A stretch of DNA of 64,000 nucleotides from Pseudomonas sp. GOM6 (GTDB taxonomy: Bacteria > Pseudomonadota > Gammaproteobacteria > Pseudomonadales > Pseudomonadaceae): contig NZ_JARPUS010000004.1 in the NCBI RefSeq assembly GCF_029537485.1, positions 215,775 through 279,774 on the forward strand, given 5' to 3'. The translations under genes were made by a program, and so were the position numbers. Below are positions 8,157-21,059 of this stretch, piece after piece. Position 1 is the stretch's first letter. Each line of letters begins with the position of its first letter. The notes beneath the pieces were generated by a model. It ran no database searches and was not told the DNA's origin. It worked only from the letters and a program-made list of their open reading frames with translations.

Positions 8157-8570
8157 ATGAATTCCAGTCGACCCTATCTGGTGCGAGCACTTTATGAGTG
8201 GATCGTCGATAACGGCTGCACGCCTCACCTCTTGGTCAATGCCGAATACCCGAGCGTTCGGGTGCCGCCGGGTTATGCCAACGATGGCCAGATCGTGCTC
8301 AATGTGTCCCCCAGTGCAGTGCGCAGCCTGCATATGGACAATGAGGCGGTGAGTTTTGAGGGGCGCTTCGGGGGCGTCGCCCACCAACTGTACATCCCGA
8401 CGGGTGCGATGCTTGCCATCTATGCCCGCGAAAATGGTCAGGGCATGGTCTTCGAGCTGGAGCCGCCGGTGGATGATGTTGAGGGCGAAGATGGCCCGGA
8501 TGACGACGGACCGGGTGGTGATGAGCCTCCGCGTCCCAGTGGGCGACCCAGTTTGAAGGTGGTGAAGTAA
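8157..8570 (+). CDS. sspB: ClpXP protease specificity-enhancing factor
   Basis: 137 residues. Delivers ssrA-tagged proteins to ClpXP. The N-terminal SspB substrate-binding fold (SSRPYLVRALYEWIVDNGCTPHL, then VSPSAVRSLHMDNEAVSFEGRFGG) is followed by an acidic, disordered linker (DDVEGEDGPDDDGPGGDEPPRP) and the short ClpX-binding tail RPSLKVVK. The ATG at 8157 is chosen over the longer frame because it has AGGAGG upstream and the conserved N-terminus begins there. Confidence 0.97.
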   Translation: MNSSRPYLVRALYEWIVDNGCTPHLLVNAEYPSVRVPPGYANDGQIVLNVSPSAVRSLHMDNEAVSFEGRFGGVAHQLYIPTGAMLAIYARENGQGMVFELEPPVDDVEGEDGPDDDGPGGDEPPRPSGRPSLKVVK

Positions 8571-8571
8571 T

Positions 8572-8602
8572 AAAAAAGGCGATCCTCGGATCGCCTTTTT
8601 TG
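8572..8602 (+). terminator. Intrinsic terminator between sspB and dolP, bidirectional
   Basis: AAAAAAGGCGATC (8573-8585), loop CTCG overlap, GATCGCCTTTTTT. The A tract before and T tract after the stem make it usable from both sides, between convergent genes. Confidence 0.88.
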
Positions 8603-8615
8603 TATCTGGTCTGTG

Positions 8616-9811
<1,196 letters not shown>

Positions 9812-9861
9812 TTACCCGAGGGTGCTTGGCGCGTCGACTAAAAATCCTTGATCGGGGTCAT

Positions 9862-10215
9862 TCAGCTTTCGAACGCATTTCGCAGCCAGTTGGGCTCCTG
9901 ACCGGGAGCCAGGGCGACCACGTCGAAACGACACGGGCTTCTCCCCCAACGGCTTTCGCGTTGCAGAAACAGTTCTGCGGCGAGGATCAGGCGCTGGCGC
10001 TTGCGTGCGTCGACGCTTTCCAGTGCGCCGCCCCATGCGGCGTGTCGGCGATAGCGAACTTCGACGAATACTACTGTATCGCCGTCCAGCATGACCAGAT
10101 CGAGCTCGCCGCCGCGGCAGCGCCAGTTGCGAGCCAGCAGGTGCAGGCCGCTGCGCTGTAGCAGCGTCTCGGCCTGATCTTCGGCAGCGCGGCCGCTGTC
10201 CTGGCGACTGTTAAT
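9862..10215 (-). CDS. yraN: UPF0102 (YraN) nuclease-fold protein, apparent AUU start
   Basis: 117 residues if translation begins at ATT (10215-10213), which overlaps the lpoA stop. The first ATG lies at codon 42 and would remove the conserved N-terminal part (AETLLQRSGLHLLARNWRC...GELDLVM), which carries the Glu-x-Asp nuclease-like core of the family. I read the frame back about 30 codons into lpoA and found no ATG, GTG or TTG. YraN proteins resemble Holliday-junction resolvases; their activity is not established. Part of the lpoA-yraN-diaA-dolP cluster. Confidence 0.85.
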   Translation of the reverse strand: MNSRQDSGRAAEDQAETLLQRSGLHLLARNWRCRGGELDLVMLDGDTVVFVEVRYRRHAAWGGALESVDARKRQRLILAAELFLQRESRWGRSPCRFDVVALAPGQEPNWLRNAFES

Positions 10216-12022
10216 AGGTGCTGTCCGGCAGGCGCTGGACCTGGCCGCCTCGGAATTCGGCCCAGGGCAGTTGACGCTCGATGCGTTGCGCCTGGTTAAG
10301 GCTGAGGTTGCCGGAAAGTCCTTCCACGCGACTGTCGGGCAGCGCCTTGAGCTGGCTCAGGCGTGGCGCCAGGCGGAAAGCATCGGCGCCCATGGCGTAA
10401 AGACGGCCGAGGCTGCTGGCGGCCTGTGGCCACTGCTGATCGACCTGCTGGCGCAGGTTGTCGTTGGCATCCAGTAGCCAGGGGGTTTCACAGAAGCGGA
10501 TGCCTTCAAGGTCCTGGAACTGGGTCGGATTGTGGCCGCCGGTGTAGAGGTGCGAAGTGGCGTAGACCGGCAGATCTCCCGCGTACTGGAAGGCCAGGGT
10601 TGGCTTGATCTGCTGTGCCTGTTGCGGGGTGGCAGCGAGGAAGATGAAGTCGATGTCCTGGCGGCGCGATGGCAGCGAGGCCAGTTGCGTGCCCAGGGTG
10701 CTCTGCAGGCGCTTGGCGCGTGCTTCACTCTGGCGCAGCTGCAGCAGATCGGCGATCTGTTGAGCGAGTTCCACGGGCTGGTCGACGTGTTCGGCGGCGA
10801 TCAGCGAGCCGCCTGCTTCCTGCCAGCTCTGCTGGAAGGCGGCTAGCACGCGGTTGCCCCAGTCGCCACGTGGTACCAGGGCTACGGCGCTGCGCATGCC
10901 ATCGGCCCATGCGCGGCGTGCTACTTCGCGGGCCTCGTCCTCTGCGGCCAATCCGAACTGGAACAGTTGCGCTGGTGCCTCACGGCCTGCGTCGCTGTAG
11001 TTAAGGGCGAGGGTGGTCAGCGGCAACTGCGGGCGCTCGCTGAGTTGCTTGACCAGCGGTTTCTCCAGCGGGCCGACCACCAGCTGCACGCCGTCAGCTT
11101 GGGCCTGACGGTAGAAGTCGTCCAGCGAGCTCATGCGCGAGCTGTCGTACAGCAGCACTTCCGGAGGGTTCTGGCCGGCCTGCTGGGCCTGATAGTGGGC
11201 CGCGAGGAAGCCATCGCGCAGTGCGCGGGAAACGGATGCCAGTTGGCCCTCTTGGGGTAGCAGCAGGGCGATTTTCTGCAGCGGTTGGCCGGCCAGCTCT
11301 TTGAGCTTGGTCAGCGGTTCTGGTAATTGCTGGGCTGCGGGGTGCTGCGGGTGCTGGTTCTTCCACGTGTCGATAGCGGCCAGCTGCTGATCGGGGGTGC
11401 CGGCGCTCTTGGTAGCCAGAGCCAGGCCAAGCCAGCCGTCGAGATCGCTGTCGCCAGAGCCGTTCAGTTGGCTCTTGGGCAGGCTGGCGACCAGTGCCCA
11501 GATAGTTTCGTGATTGGCTTTGGCGGCTTCGCCGCTGAGCAGGGGGGCGATGAAGACGCGTTCGCGTGCCGCGGCCAGGGTCTGGCCGTCGGCTTCAAGT
11601 GCGCCGGCGCTGACCAGCTGGGTGCGGATCTGCTGTTCCACCGGCAGCTCGGCGAGGTACTGCAGGCTTGGATGTTGCAACGCCTTGAGTGCGCTTTTGG
11701 GCTTGTTACGAGTCATGTCCAGCTCGGCGCGCAGCGTGCTGGCATAGATCTGCTGGGCTGGTTTCAGTCCAGCCAGCGGCACTGTATCCAGAATGCGAAT
11801 GGAGCGGGCCACATCCTGCTGGCGGTAGGCCAGGTCGGCAGCGGATAGACGCAGCAGCGCTGCTTCTTCGGGTTCGCTGCTGGAGGCCTGTTGCAGTAAC
11901 TGCTCGATGCTGGCCTGTGGCGTGCGTGGCAGTTCGCCCAGACTGGACGAAGGCGAGCTGGCACAGGCGGCCAGCAGGCCGGCGAAACAGAGGGCAGAGA
12001 GCGGACGCAAGCAAGCGATCAT
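10211..12022 (-). CDS. lpoA: Penicillin-binding protein activator LpoA, lipoprotein
   Basis: 603 residues from the ATG at 12022, chosen because it gives a lipoprotein signal peptide with lipobox LLAAC; the reading frame is open further upstream but would overlap rsmI regulatory DNA. Layout: N-terminal TPR-like helical domain (about 40-270), then a periplasmic-binding-protein-like domain (about 290-590; [26 protein letters not shown]). LpoA reaches from the outer membrane to activate the class A penicillin-binding protein PBP1a. The stop overlaps the yraN start. Divergent from rsmI. Confidence 0.93.
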   Translation of the reverse strand: MIACLRPLSALCFAGLLAACASSPSSSLGELPRTPQASIEQLLQQASSSEPEEAALLRLSAADLAYRQQDVARSIRILDTVPLAGLKPAQQIYASTLRAELDMTRNKPKSALKALQHPSLQYLAELPVEQQIRTQLVSAGALEADGQTLAAARERVFIAPLLSGEAAKANHETIWALVASLPKSQLNGSGDSDLDGWLGLALATKSAGTPDQQLAAIDTWKNQHPQHPAAQQLPEPLTKLKELAGQPLQKIALLLPQEGQLASVSRALRDGFLAAHYQAQQAGQNPPEVLLYDSSRMSSLDDFYRQAQADGVQLVVGPLEKPLVKQLSERPQLPLTTLALNYSDAGREAPAQLFQFGLAAEDEAREVARRAWADGMRSAVALVPRGDWGNRVLAAFQQSWQEAGGSLIAAEHVDQPVELAQQIADLLQLRQSEARAKRLQSTLGTQLASLPSRRQDIDFIFLAATPQQAQQIKPTLAFQYAGDLPVYATSHLYTGGHNPTQFQDLEGIRFCETPWLLDANDNLRQQVDQQWPQAASSLGRLYAMGADAFRLAPRLSQLKALPDSRVEGLSGNLSLNQAQRIERQLPWAEFRGGQVQRLPDSTY

Positions 12023-12109
12023 CGATACGTTCCCGGTACTGATCAGTAAAGAAGGTGCAATTGTACCTGCGCCCCGCGATGGGTGCGATGTCGGGGGTGG
12101 GAAACGGGC

Positions 12110-12115
12110 TACAAT
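12110..12115 (+). promoter_or_regulatory. Candidate -10 element of the rsmI promoter
   Basis: TACAAT at 12110-12115 places transcription start near 12122, about 25 bases before the TTG start. No good -35 is visible. The element contains the only upstream in-frame ATG (12114), which argues against that ATG as the start. Confidence 0.4.
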
Positions 12116-12146
12116 GCGCGCTTTGCGTAATTGTCGAGGTGTTTTC

Positions 12147-13016
12147 TTGAGCCTTCCCGCTGCTCCAGCCGCTACCGGCACCCTTTATGTGGTCGCCACG
12201 CCGATCGGTAACCTCGATGACATCAGTGCGCGGGCCTTGCGTGTGCTGGCCGAAGTGGCGCTGATTGCTGCCGAAGACACGCGACACTCGCAGCGCTTGC
12301 TTCAGCATTTTGGTATCTCGACGGCCCTGGCAGCCTGTCACGAGCATAACGAGCGTGATCAGGGTGGACGTTTTCTGGCGCGGCTGCAGGCGGGTGAGGA
12401 TGTGGCGCTGATCTCCGATGCCGGCACGCCGCTGATTTCCGACCCCGGCTTCCATCTCGTTCGGGCCGCGCGAGCAGCAGGTATTCGCGTTGTGCCGGTG
12501 CCAGGTGCCTGTGCACTGGTTGCTGCACTCTCGGCTGCCGGTTTGCCTTCGGATCGCTTTGCTTTCGAGGGTTTTCTACCGGCCAAGACGGTGGGGCGGC
12601 GGGCGAAGCTGGAGCAGGCCCGAGAAGATGCCCGCACGCTTATTTACTACGAGGCGCCGCATCGCCTGCTGGAGTCCCTTGCCGACATGCGTGATGTTTT
12701 CGGTCCCGAGCGCCTGGCCGTGCTGGGGCGCGAGCTGACCAAGACTTTCGAGACGCTCAAGGGCTTGCCGTTGGGTGAGCTGTATGAGTGGGTGGCGGCC
12801 GATAGCAATCAGCGGCGTGGTGAATGTGTGATTCTGGTCGCGGGTTGGCAGGCGCCGGAAGGCGAGGATGCGGTCAGTGGTGAAGCGCTGCGCGTGCTTG
12901 ACCTGCTCTTGGCCGAGCTGCCGCTCAAGCGCGCTGCGGCACTGGCTGCGGAGATCACCGGGGTGCGCAAGAATCTGCTCTATCAGGCGGCGCTTGATCG
13001 GCAAAAGGGTGCTTGA
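12147..13016 (+). CDS. rsmI: 16S rRNA (cytidine-1402-2'-O)-methyltransferase
   Basis: 289 residues from a TTG start. It 2'-O-methylates C1402 of 16S rRNA; RsmH (in this window) adds the N4 methyl to the same base. Tetrapyrrole-methylase fold motifs are clear: [41 protein letters not shown] and the [16 protein letters not shown] binding loop. TTG at 12147 is chosen because GAGGT lies 6 bases before it, and the only other in-frame start sits in a putative -10 element. Divergent from lpoA, and directly followed by rnpB. Confidence 0.94.
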   Translation: MSLPAAPAATGTLYVVATPIGNLDDISARALRVLAEVALIAAEDTRHSQRLLQHFGISTALAACHEHNERDQGGRFLARLQAGEDVALISDAGTPLISDPGFHLVRAARAAGIRVVPVPGACALVAALSAAGLPSDRFAFEGFLPAKTVGRRAKLEQAREDARTLIYYEAPHRLLESLADMRDVFGPERLAVLGRELTKTFETLKGLPLGELYEWVAADSNQRRGECVILVAGWQAPEGEDAVSGEALRVLDLLLAELPLKRAAALAAEITGVRKNLLYQAALDRQKGA

Positions 13017-13018
13017 GC

Positions 13019-13047
13019 TTGTCCTGAGGGGGTTGTCTCGTTACCCT
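13019..13047 (+). promoter_or_regulatory. Promoter of rnpB
   Basis: TTGTCC (13019-13024), 17-base spacer, TACCCT (13042-13047), with the RNA start about 10 bases later. The -35 lies directly after the rsmI stop codon. Confidence 0.6.
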
Positions 13048-13056
13048 TGGCAGCGG

Positions 13057-13402
13057 AGAGTCGATCGGACAGTCGCTGCCTTCGTAAGAAGGGGGAGGAA
13101 AGTCCGGGCTCCATAGGGCGGAGTGCCAGGTAACGCCTGGGAGGCGCAAGCCTACGGAAAGTGCCACAGAAAATAACCGCCTAAGCGTTTCGGCGCCGGT
13201 AAGGGTGAAAAGGTGCGGTAAGAGCGCACCGCACGGCTGGTAACAGTTCGTGGCTAGGTAAACCCCACTCGGAGCAAGACCAAATAGGGTTCCATTGGCG
13301 TGGCCCGCGCTGGAACCGGGTAGGTTGCTAGAGGCGTACAGTGATGTGCGTCGTAGAGGAATGACTGTCCTCGACAGAACCCGGCTTACAGATCGACTCT
13401 CC
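13057..13402 (+). ncRNA. rnpB: RNase P RNA (class A)
   Basis: About 346 nt. The two ends pair (AGAGTCGATC at 13057 with GATCGACTCT at 13391), forming helix P1. The universally conserved core GAGGAAAGTCCGGGCTC (CRI region, about 13096) and the matching CRIV/V part near 13260 (GGTAAACCCC) and GAGGAATGACTGTCC are present, as is the ACAGAAAATAACCGCC segment. It processes the 5' ends of tRNA precursors. Position between rsmI and mraZ is the usual Pseudomonas arrangement. Confidence 0.98.
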
Positions 13403-13472
13403 TCTCTTCTCTTCTATCTGTTCCCCTCCGCAATACCGAAAAAATCTTACTCTTGAGAAATTACTTTAAGTT

Positions 13473-13530
13473 CGAAGTTCAGCTTCATGAGCTCGCTGAA
13501 ATTCGCCTTTCGAAAAACTTCGTTTTCCTT
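13473..13530. other. AT-rich gap with two hairpins between rnpB and mraZ
   Basis: The 299 bases between rnpB and mraZ are AT-rich. CGAAGTTCAGC (13473-13483) pairs with GCTGAAATTCG (13495-13505, one mismatch), then CGAA/TTCG closes a small second hairpin followed by TTTTCCTTCTT. They may end rnpB transcription or shape a small RNA; a run of eight C follows at 13537-13544. No gene is visible. Confidence 0.4.
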
Positions 13531-13595
13531 CTTAAACCCCCCCCTTTAAATCGCTAAACCACCGTCCTGTAAGGATTTTTCCCTTCTGGCGCGCC

Positions 13596-13625
13596 TTGAC
13601 GCTAAGGCGGCTGCATTCCTATAGT
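13596..13625 (+). promoter_or_regulatory. Promoter of the dcw cluster (Pmra)
   Basis: TTGACG (13596-13601), 18-base spacer, TATAGT (13620-13625). Transcription would start near 13632, exactly where the MraZ boxes begin. A near-consensus sigma-70 promoter for a long operon. Confidence 0.75.
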
Positions 13626-13631
13626 GTGTCG

Positions 13632-13657
13632 AAGTGGCACAAAGTGGAAAAAAGTGG
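13632..13657 (+). promoter_or_regulatory. Three MraZ boxes, 10 bases apart
   Basis: AAGTGG occurs at 13632-13637, 13642-13647 and 13652-13657, one per helical turn. MraZ is known to bind direct repeats of this type upstream of its own gene and repress the dcw cluster. They start at the predicted transcription start and end 45 bases before mraZ. Confidence 0.8.
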
Positions 13658-13701
13658 GTCAGAAGGGCATGGAAAGCTAATCGGAGTGGGGAAGCGCAGA
13701 C

Positions 13702-14157
13702 GTGTTTCGTGGAGCTAACGCCATCAGTCTCGACGCCAAAGGGCGACTCGCGATGCCAAGTCGGTATCGTGACGAGCTCGTTTCGCGTTGCTCTGGGCAG
13801 CTCATCGTCACCATCGACGCTGTCGATCCCTGCCTGTGCGTGTACCCCCTGCCGGAGTGGGAGCTGATCGAAGCCAAGCTCCGCGACCTGCCTTCCCTGC
13901 GTGAAGAAACCCGCCGCCTGCAGCGTCTGTTGATTGGTAACGCCGTGGACATCGAACTCGATGGCAGTGGTCGCTTTCTCGTGCCTCCGCGTCTGCGTGC
14001 GCACGCTGGCCTGGACAAGCACGCGATGCTGGTCGGTCAGCTGAACAAATTCCAACTGTGGAACGAAGATGCCTGGAACGCGCTTGCCGATGCCGACCTG
14101 GCTGCCATCAAACAACCCGGTGCTCTGCCGGACGACCTCCGTGACCTGATCCTGTGA
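13702..14157 (+). CDS. mraZ: Transcriptional regulator MraZ
   Basis: 151 residues from a GTG start. Two SpoVT/AbrB-like half-domains with the family motif [16 protein letters not shown] (about residues 11-26) and its degenerate second copy [15 protein letters not shown] (about 85-99). It forms a ring-shaped oligomer that binds direct repeats upstream of the operon. First gene of the dcw cluster; the last bases overlap rsmH (GTGACCATGA). Expected to autorepress through the three boxes just upstream. Confidence 0.97.
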   Translation: MFRGANAISLDAKGRLAMPSRYRDELVSRCSGQLIVTIDAVDPCLCVYPLPEWELIEAKLRDLPSLREETRRLQRLLIGNAVDIELDGSGRFLVPPRLRAHAGLDKHAMLVGQLNKFQLWNEDAWNALADADLAAIKQPGALPDDLRDLIL

Positions 14158-15097
14158 CCATGACCAGCAGCTTCCGCCATATCACCGTGCTGCTCGACGA
14201 GGCTGTCGAGGCTCTCGCCGTGCGCGAGAACGGCTGCTACTTCGATGGCACTTTTGGCAGGGGGGGGCACAGCAGGTTGATTCTGCAGAGCCTCGGGGGC
14301 AACGGCCGGTTGCTCGGGTTCGACAAGGATCCATTGGCAATCGCAAGCGGAAATGCACTGGCGGCCGAAGACGGCCGCTTCGTCGTTGTGCAGCGCAGCT
14401 TTGCCGAGCTGGGCGACGAGGCTCTGGTGCGGGGGCTGCAGGGCAAGGTCGACGGCATTCTGCTGGATCTCGGCGTGTCCTCGCCGCAGCTCGATGATGC
14501 CGCGCGGGGCTTCAGCTTCCTCAATGACGGCCCGCTGGATATGCGCATGAATCCGGATGCCGGTATCAGTGCTGCCGAATTTATCGCGACCGCCAGCGCC
14601 GACGAGATTGCCCGTGTATTCAAGGAGTATGGTGAGGAGCGTTTCGCCAAGCGCATGGCGCGCGCCGTAGTGGAGCGTCGCGCGCTCAAGCCGTTCGAGC
14701 GTACCGCCGATCTGGCTGCCGTGCTCACCGAGGCCAATCCGGCCTGGGAAAAAGGCAAGAACCCGGCGACCCGGGCGTTCCAGGGGTTGCGCATTCACGT
14801 CAACAACGAGCTGGGTGATCTTGAGCGTGGCCTCGAGGCGGCGCTGGAGACCCTGGCCGTCGGTGGGCGTCTGGTGGTGATCAGCTTCCACTCCCTGGAA
14901 GACCGCATCGTCAAGCAGTTCATGAAACGGCAGGCCAAAGGTGAGGCGGACAACCTGCCGCGTGACCTGCCGATCATTCCCAAGGCCTTCGAGCCGCGCC
15001 TGAAGTTGATCGGCAAGCCGATCTATGCCGGCGAAGCCGAGCTCAAGGCCAACCCGCGCTCGCGCAGCGCGGTGATGCGTGTGGCGGAGAAGCTGCG

Positions 15098-15101
<4 letters not shown>
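14154..15101 (+). CDS. rsmH: 16S rRNA (cytosine-1402-N4)-methyltransferase
   Basis: 315 residues from GTG at 14154; an ATG six bases later is an alternative. SAM-binding motif [13 protein letters not shown] (about 32-44), family stretches [21 protein letters not shown] and [14 protein letters not shown], and the C-terminal [13 protein letters not shown] are all present. It methylates N4 of C1402 in the P site of 16S rRNA. Formerly mraW. Overlaps mraZ upstream by 4 bases and ftsL downstream by 4. Confidence 0.97.
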
Positions 15102-17138
<2,037 letters not shown>

Positions 17139-17139
<1 letters not shown>

Positions 17140-18602
17140 TGCCCATGCCCCTCAGCCAACTCTTGGTACAGGCCAGCAGTGCCGTACTGATCCGCGAATT
17201 GACGCTGGACAGCCGCAAGGTGCGTCCGGGCGATCTGTTCCTCGCTGTACCCGGCCTGGCTCAGGACGGTCGCGCGCACATCGCCGATGCCATCGCGCGT
17301 GGTGCATCCGCCGTGGCCTACGAAGCCGAGGGCGCCGCAGTGGTCAGCGCCAAAGGCGCCGAATTGGTGCCGATCAAAGGTCTGGTCGGTCAGCTGTCGG
17401 CCATTGCCGGGCGTTTCTATGGCGAACCCAGCCGCGCCCTGCGACTGGTCGGTGTGACCGGTACCAACGGCAAGACCAGCGTCAGTCAGTTGGTGGCGCA
17501 GGCCCTCGATCTGTTGGGTGAGCGCTGCGGCATTGTCGGAACCCTGGGTACCGGTTTCTACGAGGCCCTGCAGAGTGGCCGGCACACCACGCCAGACCCT
17601 ATCGCCGTGCAGGCGACCCTGGCGGAGCTCAAGCATGCCGGCGCCCGCGCCGTGGCCATGGAGGTTTCCTCCCATGGTCTGGATCAGGGTCGTGTGGCGG
17701 CGCTGGACTTCGATGTGGCGGTGTTCACCAATCTGTCTCGTGATCACCTGGACTACCACGGCTCCATGGAGGCCTACGGCGCGGCCAAGGCCAAACTGTT
17801 CAGCTGGCCGGAGCTGAAGTGCCGGGTGATCAACCTGGACGATGAGTTTGGGCGCCAGCTGGCAACGCAGTCGCGCGAGTCGCGCCTGATCGGTTACAGC
17901 CTGGAAGATGCCTCTGCCTATTTGTTCTGTCGCGAGGCCAGTTTTGGCGACCACGGCGTGCAGGCCCGTCTGGTCACTCCACAGGGTGAAGGCCTGCTGC
18001 GCAGCCCGCTGCTGGGTCGCTTCAACCTGAGCAATTTACTGGCCGTGGTCGGTGCATTGCTGGGCTTGGGTTATCCGCTGGATGAAATCCTCTCGGTGAT
18101 GCCGCGTTTGCAAGGGCCGGTGGGCCGCATGCAGCGTTTCGGCGGCGAGGGCCTGCCGCTGGTGGTGGTCGACTACGCGCACACCCCGGATGCTCTGGAA
18201 AAAGTGCTGGAAGCGCTGCGGCCGCACGTGACCGGTCGCTTGCTGTGCCTGTTCGGCTGTGGTGGCGATCGCGACCGTGGCAAGCGTCCCCTGATGGCAG
18301 CCGTGGCCGAGCGTCTGGCTGACGCCGTGCTGGTCACTGACGACAATCCGCGTAGCGAAGACCCGGCGCAAATCATCGCCGATATCCGCGCCGGGTTTGT
18401 TAAGCCCGAAGTCGTCGAGTTCGTGCATGGCCGCGCCGATGCCATCGCTCGGCTGATCGCCAAAGCTCAGGTCGGCGATGTGGTGGTGCTCGCTGGCAAG
18501 GGGCATGAGGATTATCAGGAGATCGCTGGCGTGCGCCATCCGTTCTCTGATCTGCAAGAGACCGCCAAGGCCCTGCAGGCCTGGGAGGACGCCCATGCTT
18601 AA
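17139..18602 (+). CDS. murE: UDP-MurNAc-L-Ala-D-Glu:meso-diaminopimelate ligase
   Basis: 487 residues. ATP-binding loop GTNGKT at 108-113; the substrate motif D402-N-P-R405 marks meso-diaminopimelate rather than lysine as the amino acid added. Third-step ligase of cytoplasmic peptidoglycan precursor synthesis. Start ATG at 17139 overlaps the ftsI stop by one base; a second ATG six bases in is possible. Its end overlaps murF by 8 bases. Confidence 0.98.
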
Positions 18603-19968
18603 GCCGCTGCTCTTGAGCGAAGTCTGCGCCGCTGTGCATGGTCGCCTGGTCGGTGCCGACGTGGCGTTTTCTGCGGTGTCCACTGACAGCCGCAAGATCG
18701 CGGCCGGCCAGCTGTTCATCGCCTTGGTCGGGCCGAACTTCGACGGTCACAACTACCTGGTGGACGTTGCTGCCAAGGGTGCGGTCGCCGCGCTGGTGCA
18801 GCGTGAGCTGCCGGACGCACCGTTGCCGCAGTTGGTGGTGGCCGATACCCGTATCGCACTCGGCCAGCTCGGTGCACTGAATCGCACTGCTTTCACCAAA
18901 CCGCTGGCCGCCGTGACCGGCTCCAGCGGCAAGACCACGGTCAAGGAGATGCTCGCCAGCATCCTGCGCGCCGGCCTGGGCGGTCCGGTGCTGGCTACCC
19001 GTGGCAACCTGAACAATGACCTCGGCGCGCCGCTGACCCTGCTGGAACTGGCGCCCGAGCATGTTGGCGCGGTCATCGAGCTGGGTGCCAACCATGTCGG
19101 CGAGATCGCCTATACCGTCGGCCTGACCCGTCCGGACGTGGCCATCATCACCAATGCCGGACTGGCCCATGTCGGCGAGTTCGGCGGGCCGGAGAAGATC
19201 GTCCAGGCCAAGGGCGAGATCCTCGAAGGCTTGGGTGAGCAGGGTATTGCCGTGCTCAATCGCGACGACAAGGCCTTCGCCACCTGGCAGGCACGCAACG
19301 GCGGTCGCCGGGTACTGAGCTTCGCCCTGCACGATCAGTCGGCCGATGTGCATGCCAAGGAACTCTGGCGCGATGCGCGGGGTTGCGTCGGGTTCGCCCT
19401 GGCCGGCGTTGCTGGCGAGGTGCGTATCCAGCTCAACCTGCTCGGTGAGCACAGCGTGGCCAATGCCCTGGCTGCGGCGGCTGCCGCGTATGCCCTTGGC
19501 GTGCCGCTGGTCGGGATCAAGGCTGGTCTGGAAGCTTTGCAGCCAGTCAAGGGCCGCGCCGTGGCTGACCTGGCGCCGAACGGCGTACGGGTAATCGATG
19601 ACAGTTACAACGCCAACCCGCTTTCCATGTGCGCGGCAGTCGATATACTCGCCGCCTTCTCCGGTCGCACCGTCCTGGTGCTGGGAGATATGGGCGAGTT
19701 GGGCGAGTGGGCCGAGCAGGGCCATCGCGATGTCGGCGCACACGCCGCCGGCAAGGTCGATGCCCTGTATGCCGTAGGGCCGCTGATGGCACATGCTGTG
19801 GCGGCTTTCGGCGAAAATGGCCGTCATTTTGCCGATCAAGCCAGCCTGATCGAAGCGCTTCGCGGCGAGTCGGGTGAAACCACCATTCTAATTAAAGGCT
19901 CGCGCAGCGCAGCGATGGAGAACATCGCCGACGCCTTGCTGCAACGGGCATCCGGGGAGGCTCACTAA
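18595..19968 (+). CDS. murF: UDP-MurNAc-tripeptide:D-Ala-D-Ala ligase
   Basis: 457 residues from the ATG at 18595, where homology begins ([18 protein letters not shown]). ATP-binding loop GSSGKTT at 109-115 and the downstream [15 protein letters not shown] and [10 protein letters not shown] family stretches are present. It adds D-Ala-D-Ala (made by DdlB from this cluster) to finish UDP-MurNAc-pentapeptide. The start overlaps the end of murE by 8 bases, so translation is coupled. Confidence 0.97.
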   Translation: MLKPLLLSEVCAAVHGRLVGADVAFSAVSTDSRKIAAGQLFIALVGPNFDGHNYLVDVAAKGAVAALVQRELPDAPLPQLVVADTRIALGQLGALNRTAFTKPLAAVTGSSGKTTVKEMLASILRAGLGGPVLATRGNLNNDLGAPLTLLELAPEHVGAVIELGANHVGEIAYTVGLTRPDVAIITNAGLAHVGEFGGPEKIVQAKGEILEGLGEQGIAVLNRDDKAFATWQARNGGRRVLSFALHDQSADVHAKELWRDARGCVGFALAGVAGEVRIQLNLLGEHSVANALAAAAAAYALGVPLVGIKAGLEALQPVKGRAVADLAPNGVRVIDDSYNANPLSMCAAVDILAAFSGRTVLVLGDMGELGEWAEQGHRDVGAHAAGKVDALYAVGPLMAHAVAAFGENGRHFADQASLIEALRGESGETTILIKGSRSAAMENIADALLQRASGEAH

Positions 19969-19970
19969 TC

Positions 19971-21053
19971 ATGCTGCTGCTGCTGGCGGAGTACCTGCAA
20001 CAGTTCCACACCGGCTTCGGGGTCTTCCAGTACCTGACCCTGCGCGGCATTCTCGGCGTGCTCACGGCCCTGGCCCTGTCGCTGTGGCTCGGCCCGTGGA
20101 TGATCCGCACCCTGCAAATTCGCCAGATCGGTCAGGCCGTGCGCAATGACGGTCCGCAGTCGCACCTGTCGAAGAAGGGCACGCCGACCATGGGTGGCGC
20201 GCTGATCCTCACCGCCATCGCCGTCAGTACGCTGCTCTGGGCCGATCTGAGCAATCGCTACGTTTGGACAGTGCTGGCTGTGACCCTGCTGTTCGGCGCC
20301 ATCGGCTGGGTCGATGACTACCGCAAGGTGATCGAGAAGAACTCGCGTGGCCTGCCGAGCCGCTGGAAGTACTTCTGGCAATCGGTGTTCGGCCTGGCCG
20401 CCGCCGTCTTCCTCTACATGACCGCACAGAGCCCAGTGGAAACCACCCTGATCGTGCCGCTGCTCAAGGACGTGGCGCTGCCGCTGGGCGTGGGCTTCGT
20501 GGTGCTGACCTACTTCGTCATCGTCGGTACCAGCAACGCGGTGAACCTGACCGACGGCCTCGACGGCCTGGCGATCCTGCCGACCGTGATGGTGGCCGGC
20601 GCGCTGGCGATCTTCTGCTACCTGTCGGGCAACATCAATTTCGCTCAGTACCTGCTGATTCCCTACGTGCCGGGCGCCGGTGAGCTGATCGTGTTCTGCG
20701 CCGCGCTGGTCGGTGCCGGCCTGGGCTTCCTCTGGTTCAACACCTATCCGGCCCAGGTATTCATGGGCGACGTGGGCGCGCTGGCCCTCGGCGCCGCGCT
20801 GGGCACCATCGCCGTGATCGTCCGCCAGGAAATCGTGCTGTTCATCATGGGTGGCGTGTTCGTCATGGAAACCCTGTCGGTGATGATCCAGGTCGCCAGC
20901 TTCAAGCTCACCGGCAAGCGTGTGTTCCGCATGGCGCCGATCCACCACCACTTCGAACTCAAAGGCTGGCCTGAGCCGCGCGTGATCGTGCGCTTCTGGA
21001 TCATCACCGTAATTCTCGTCCTGGTTGGCCTGGCCACCCTGAAGCTGAGGTAA
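19971..21053 (+). CDS. mraY: Phospho-MurNAc-pentapeptide transferase (lipid I synthase)
   Basis: 360 residues, the usual length, with about ten membrane helices. Family signatures: [12 protein letters not shown] (about 63-74), GWVDDYRKV with the paired Asp residues of the first catalytic motif, [10 protein letters not shown], and the C-terminal [16 protein letters not shown] with the three-histidine motif. It links the pentapeptide precursor to undecaprenyl phosphate at the inner membrane. Two bases after murF, six before murD. Confidence 0.98.
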   Translation: MLLLLAEYLQQFHTGFGVFQYLTLRGILGVLTALALSLWLGPWMIRTLQIRQIGQAVRNDGPQSHLSKKGTPTMGGALILTAIAVSTLLWADLSNRYVWTVLAVTLLFGAIGWVDDYRKVIEKNSRGLPSRWKYFWQSVFGLAAAVFLYMTAQSPVETTLIVPLLKDVALPLGVGFVVLTYFVIVGTSNAVNLTDGLDGLAILPTVMVAGALAIFCYLSGNINFAQYLLIPYVPGAGELIVFCAALVGAGLGFLWFNTYPAQVFMGDVGALALGAALGTIAVIVRQEIVLFIMGGVFVMETLSVMIQVASFKLTGKRVFRMAPIHHHFELKGWPEPRVIVRFWIITVILVLVGLATLKLR

Positions 21054-21059
21054 TAGAGA

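Noticed and set aside
12114..12116. ATG as start of rsmI
   Set aside because: It lies inside the TACAAT -10 element and lacks a ribosome site; TTG at 12147 has GAGGT 6 bases upstream.
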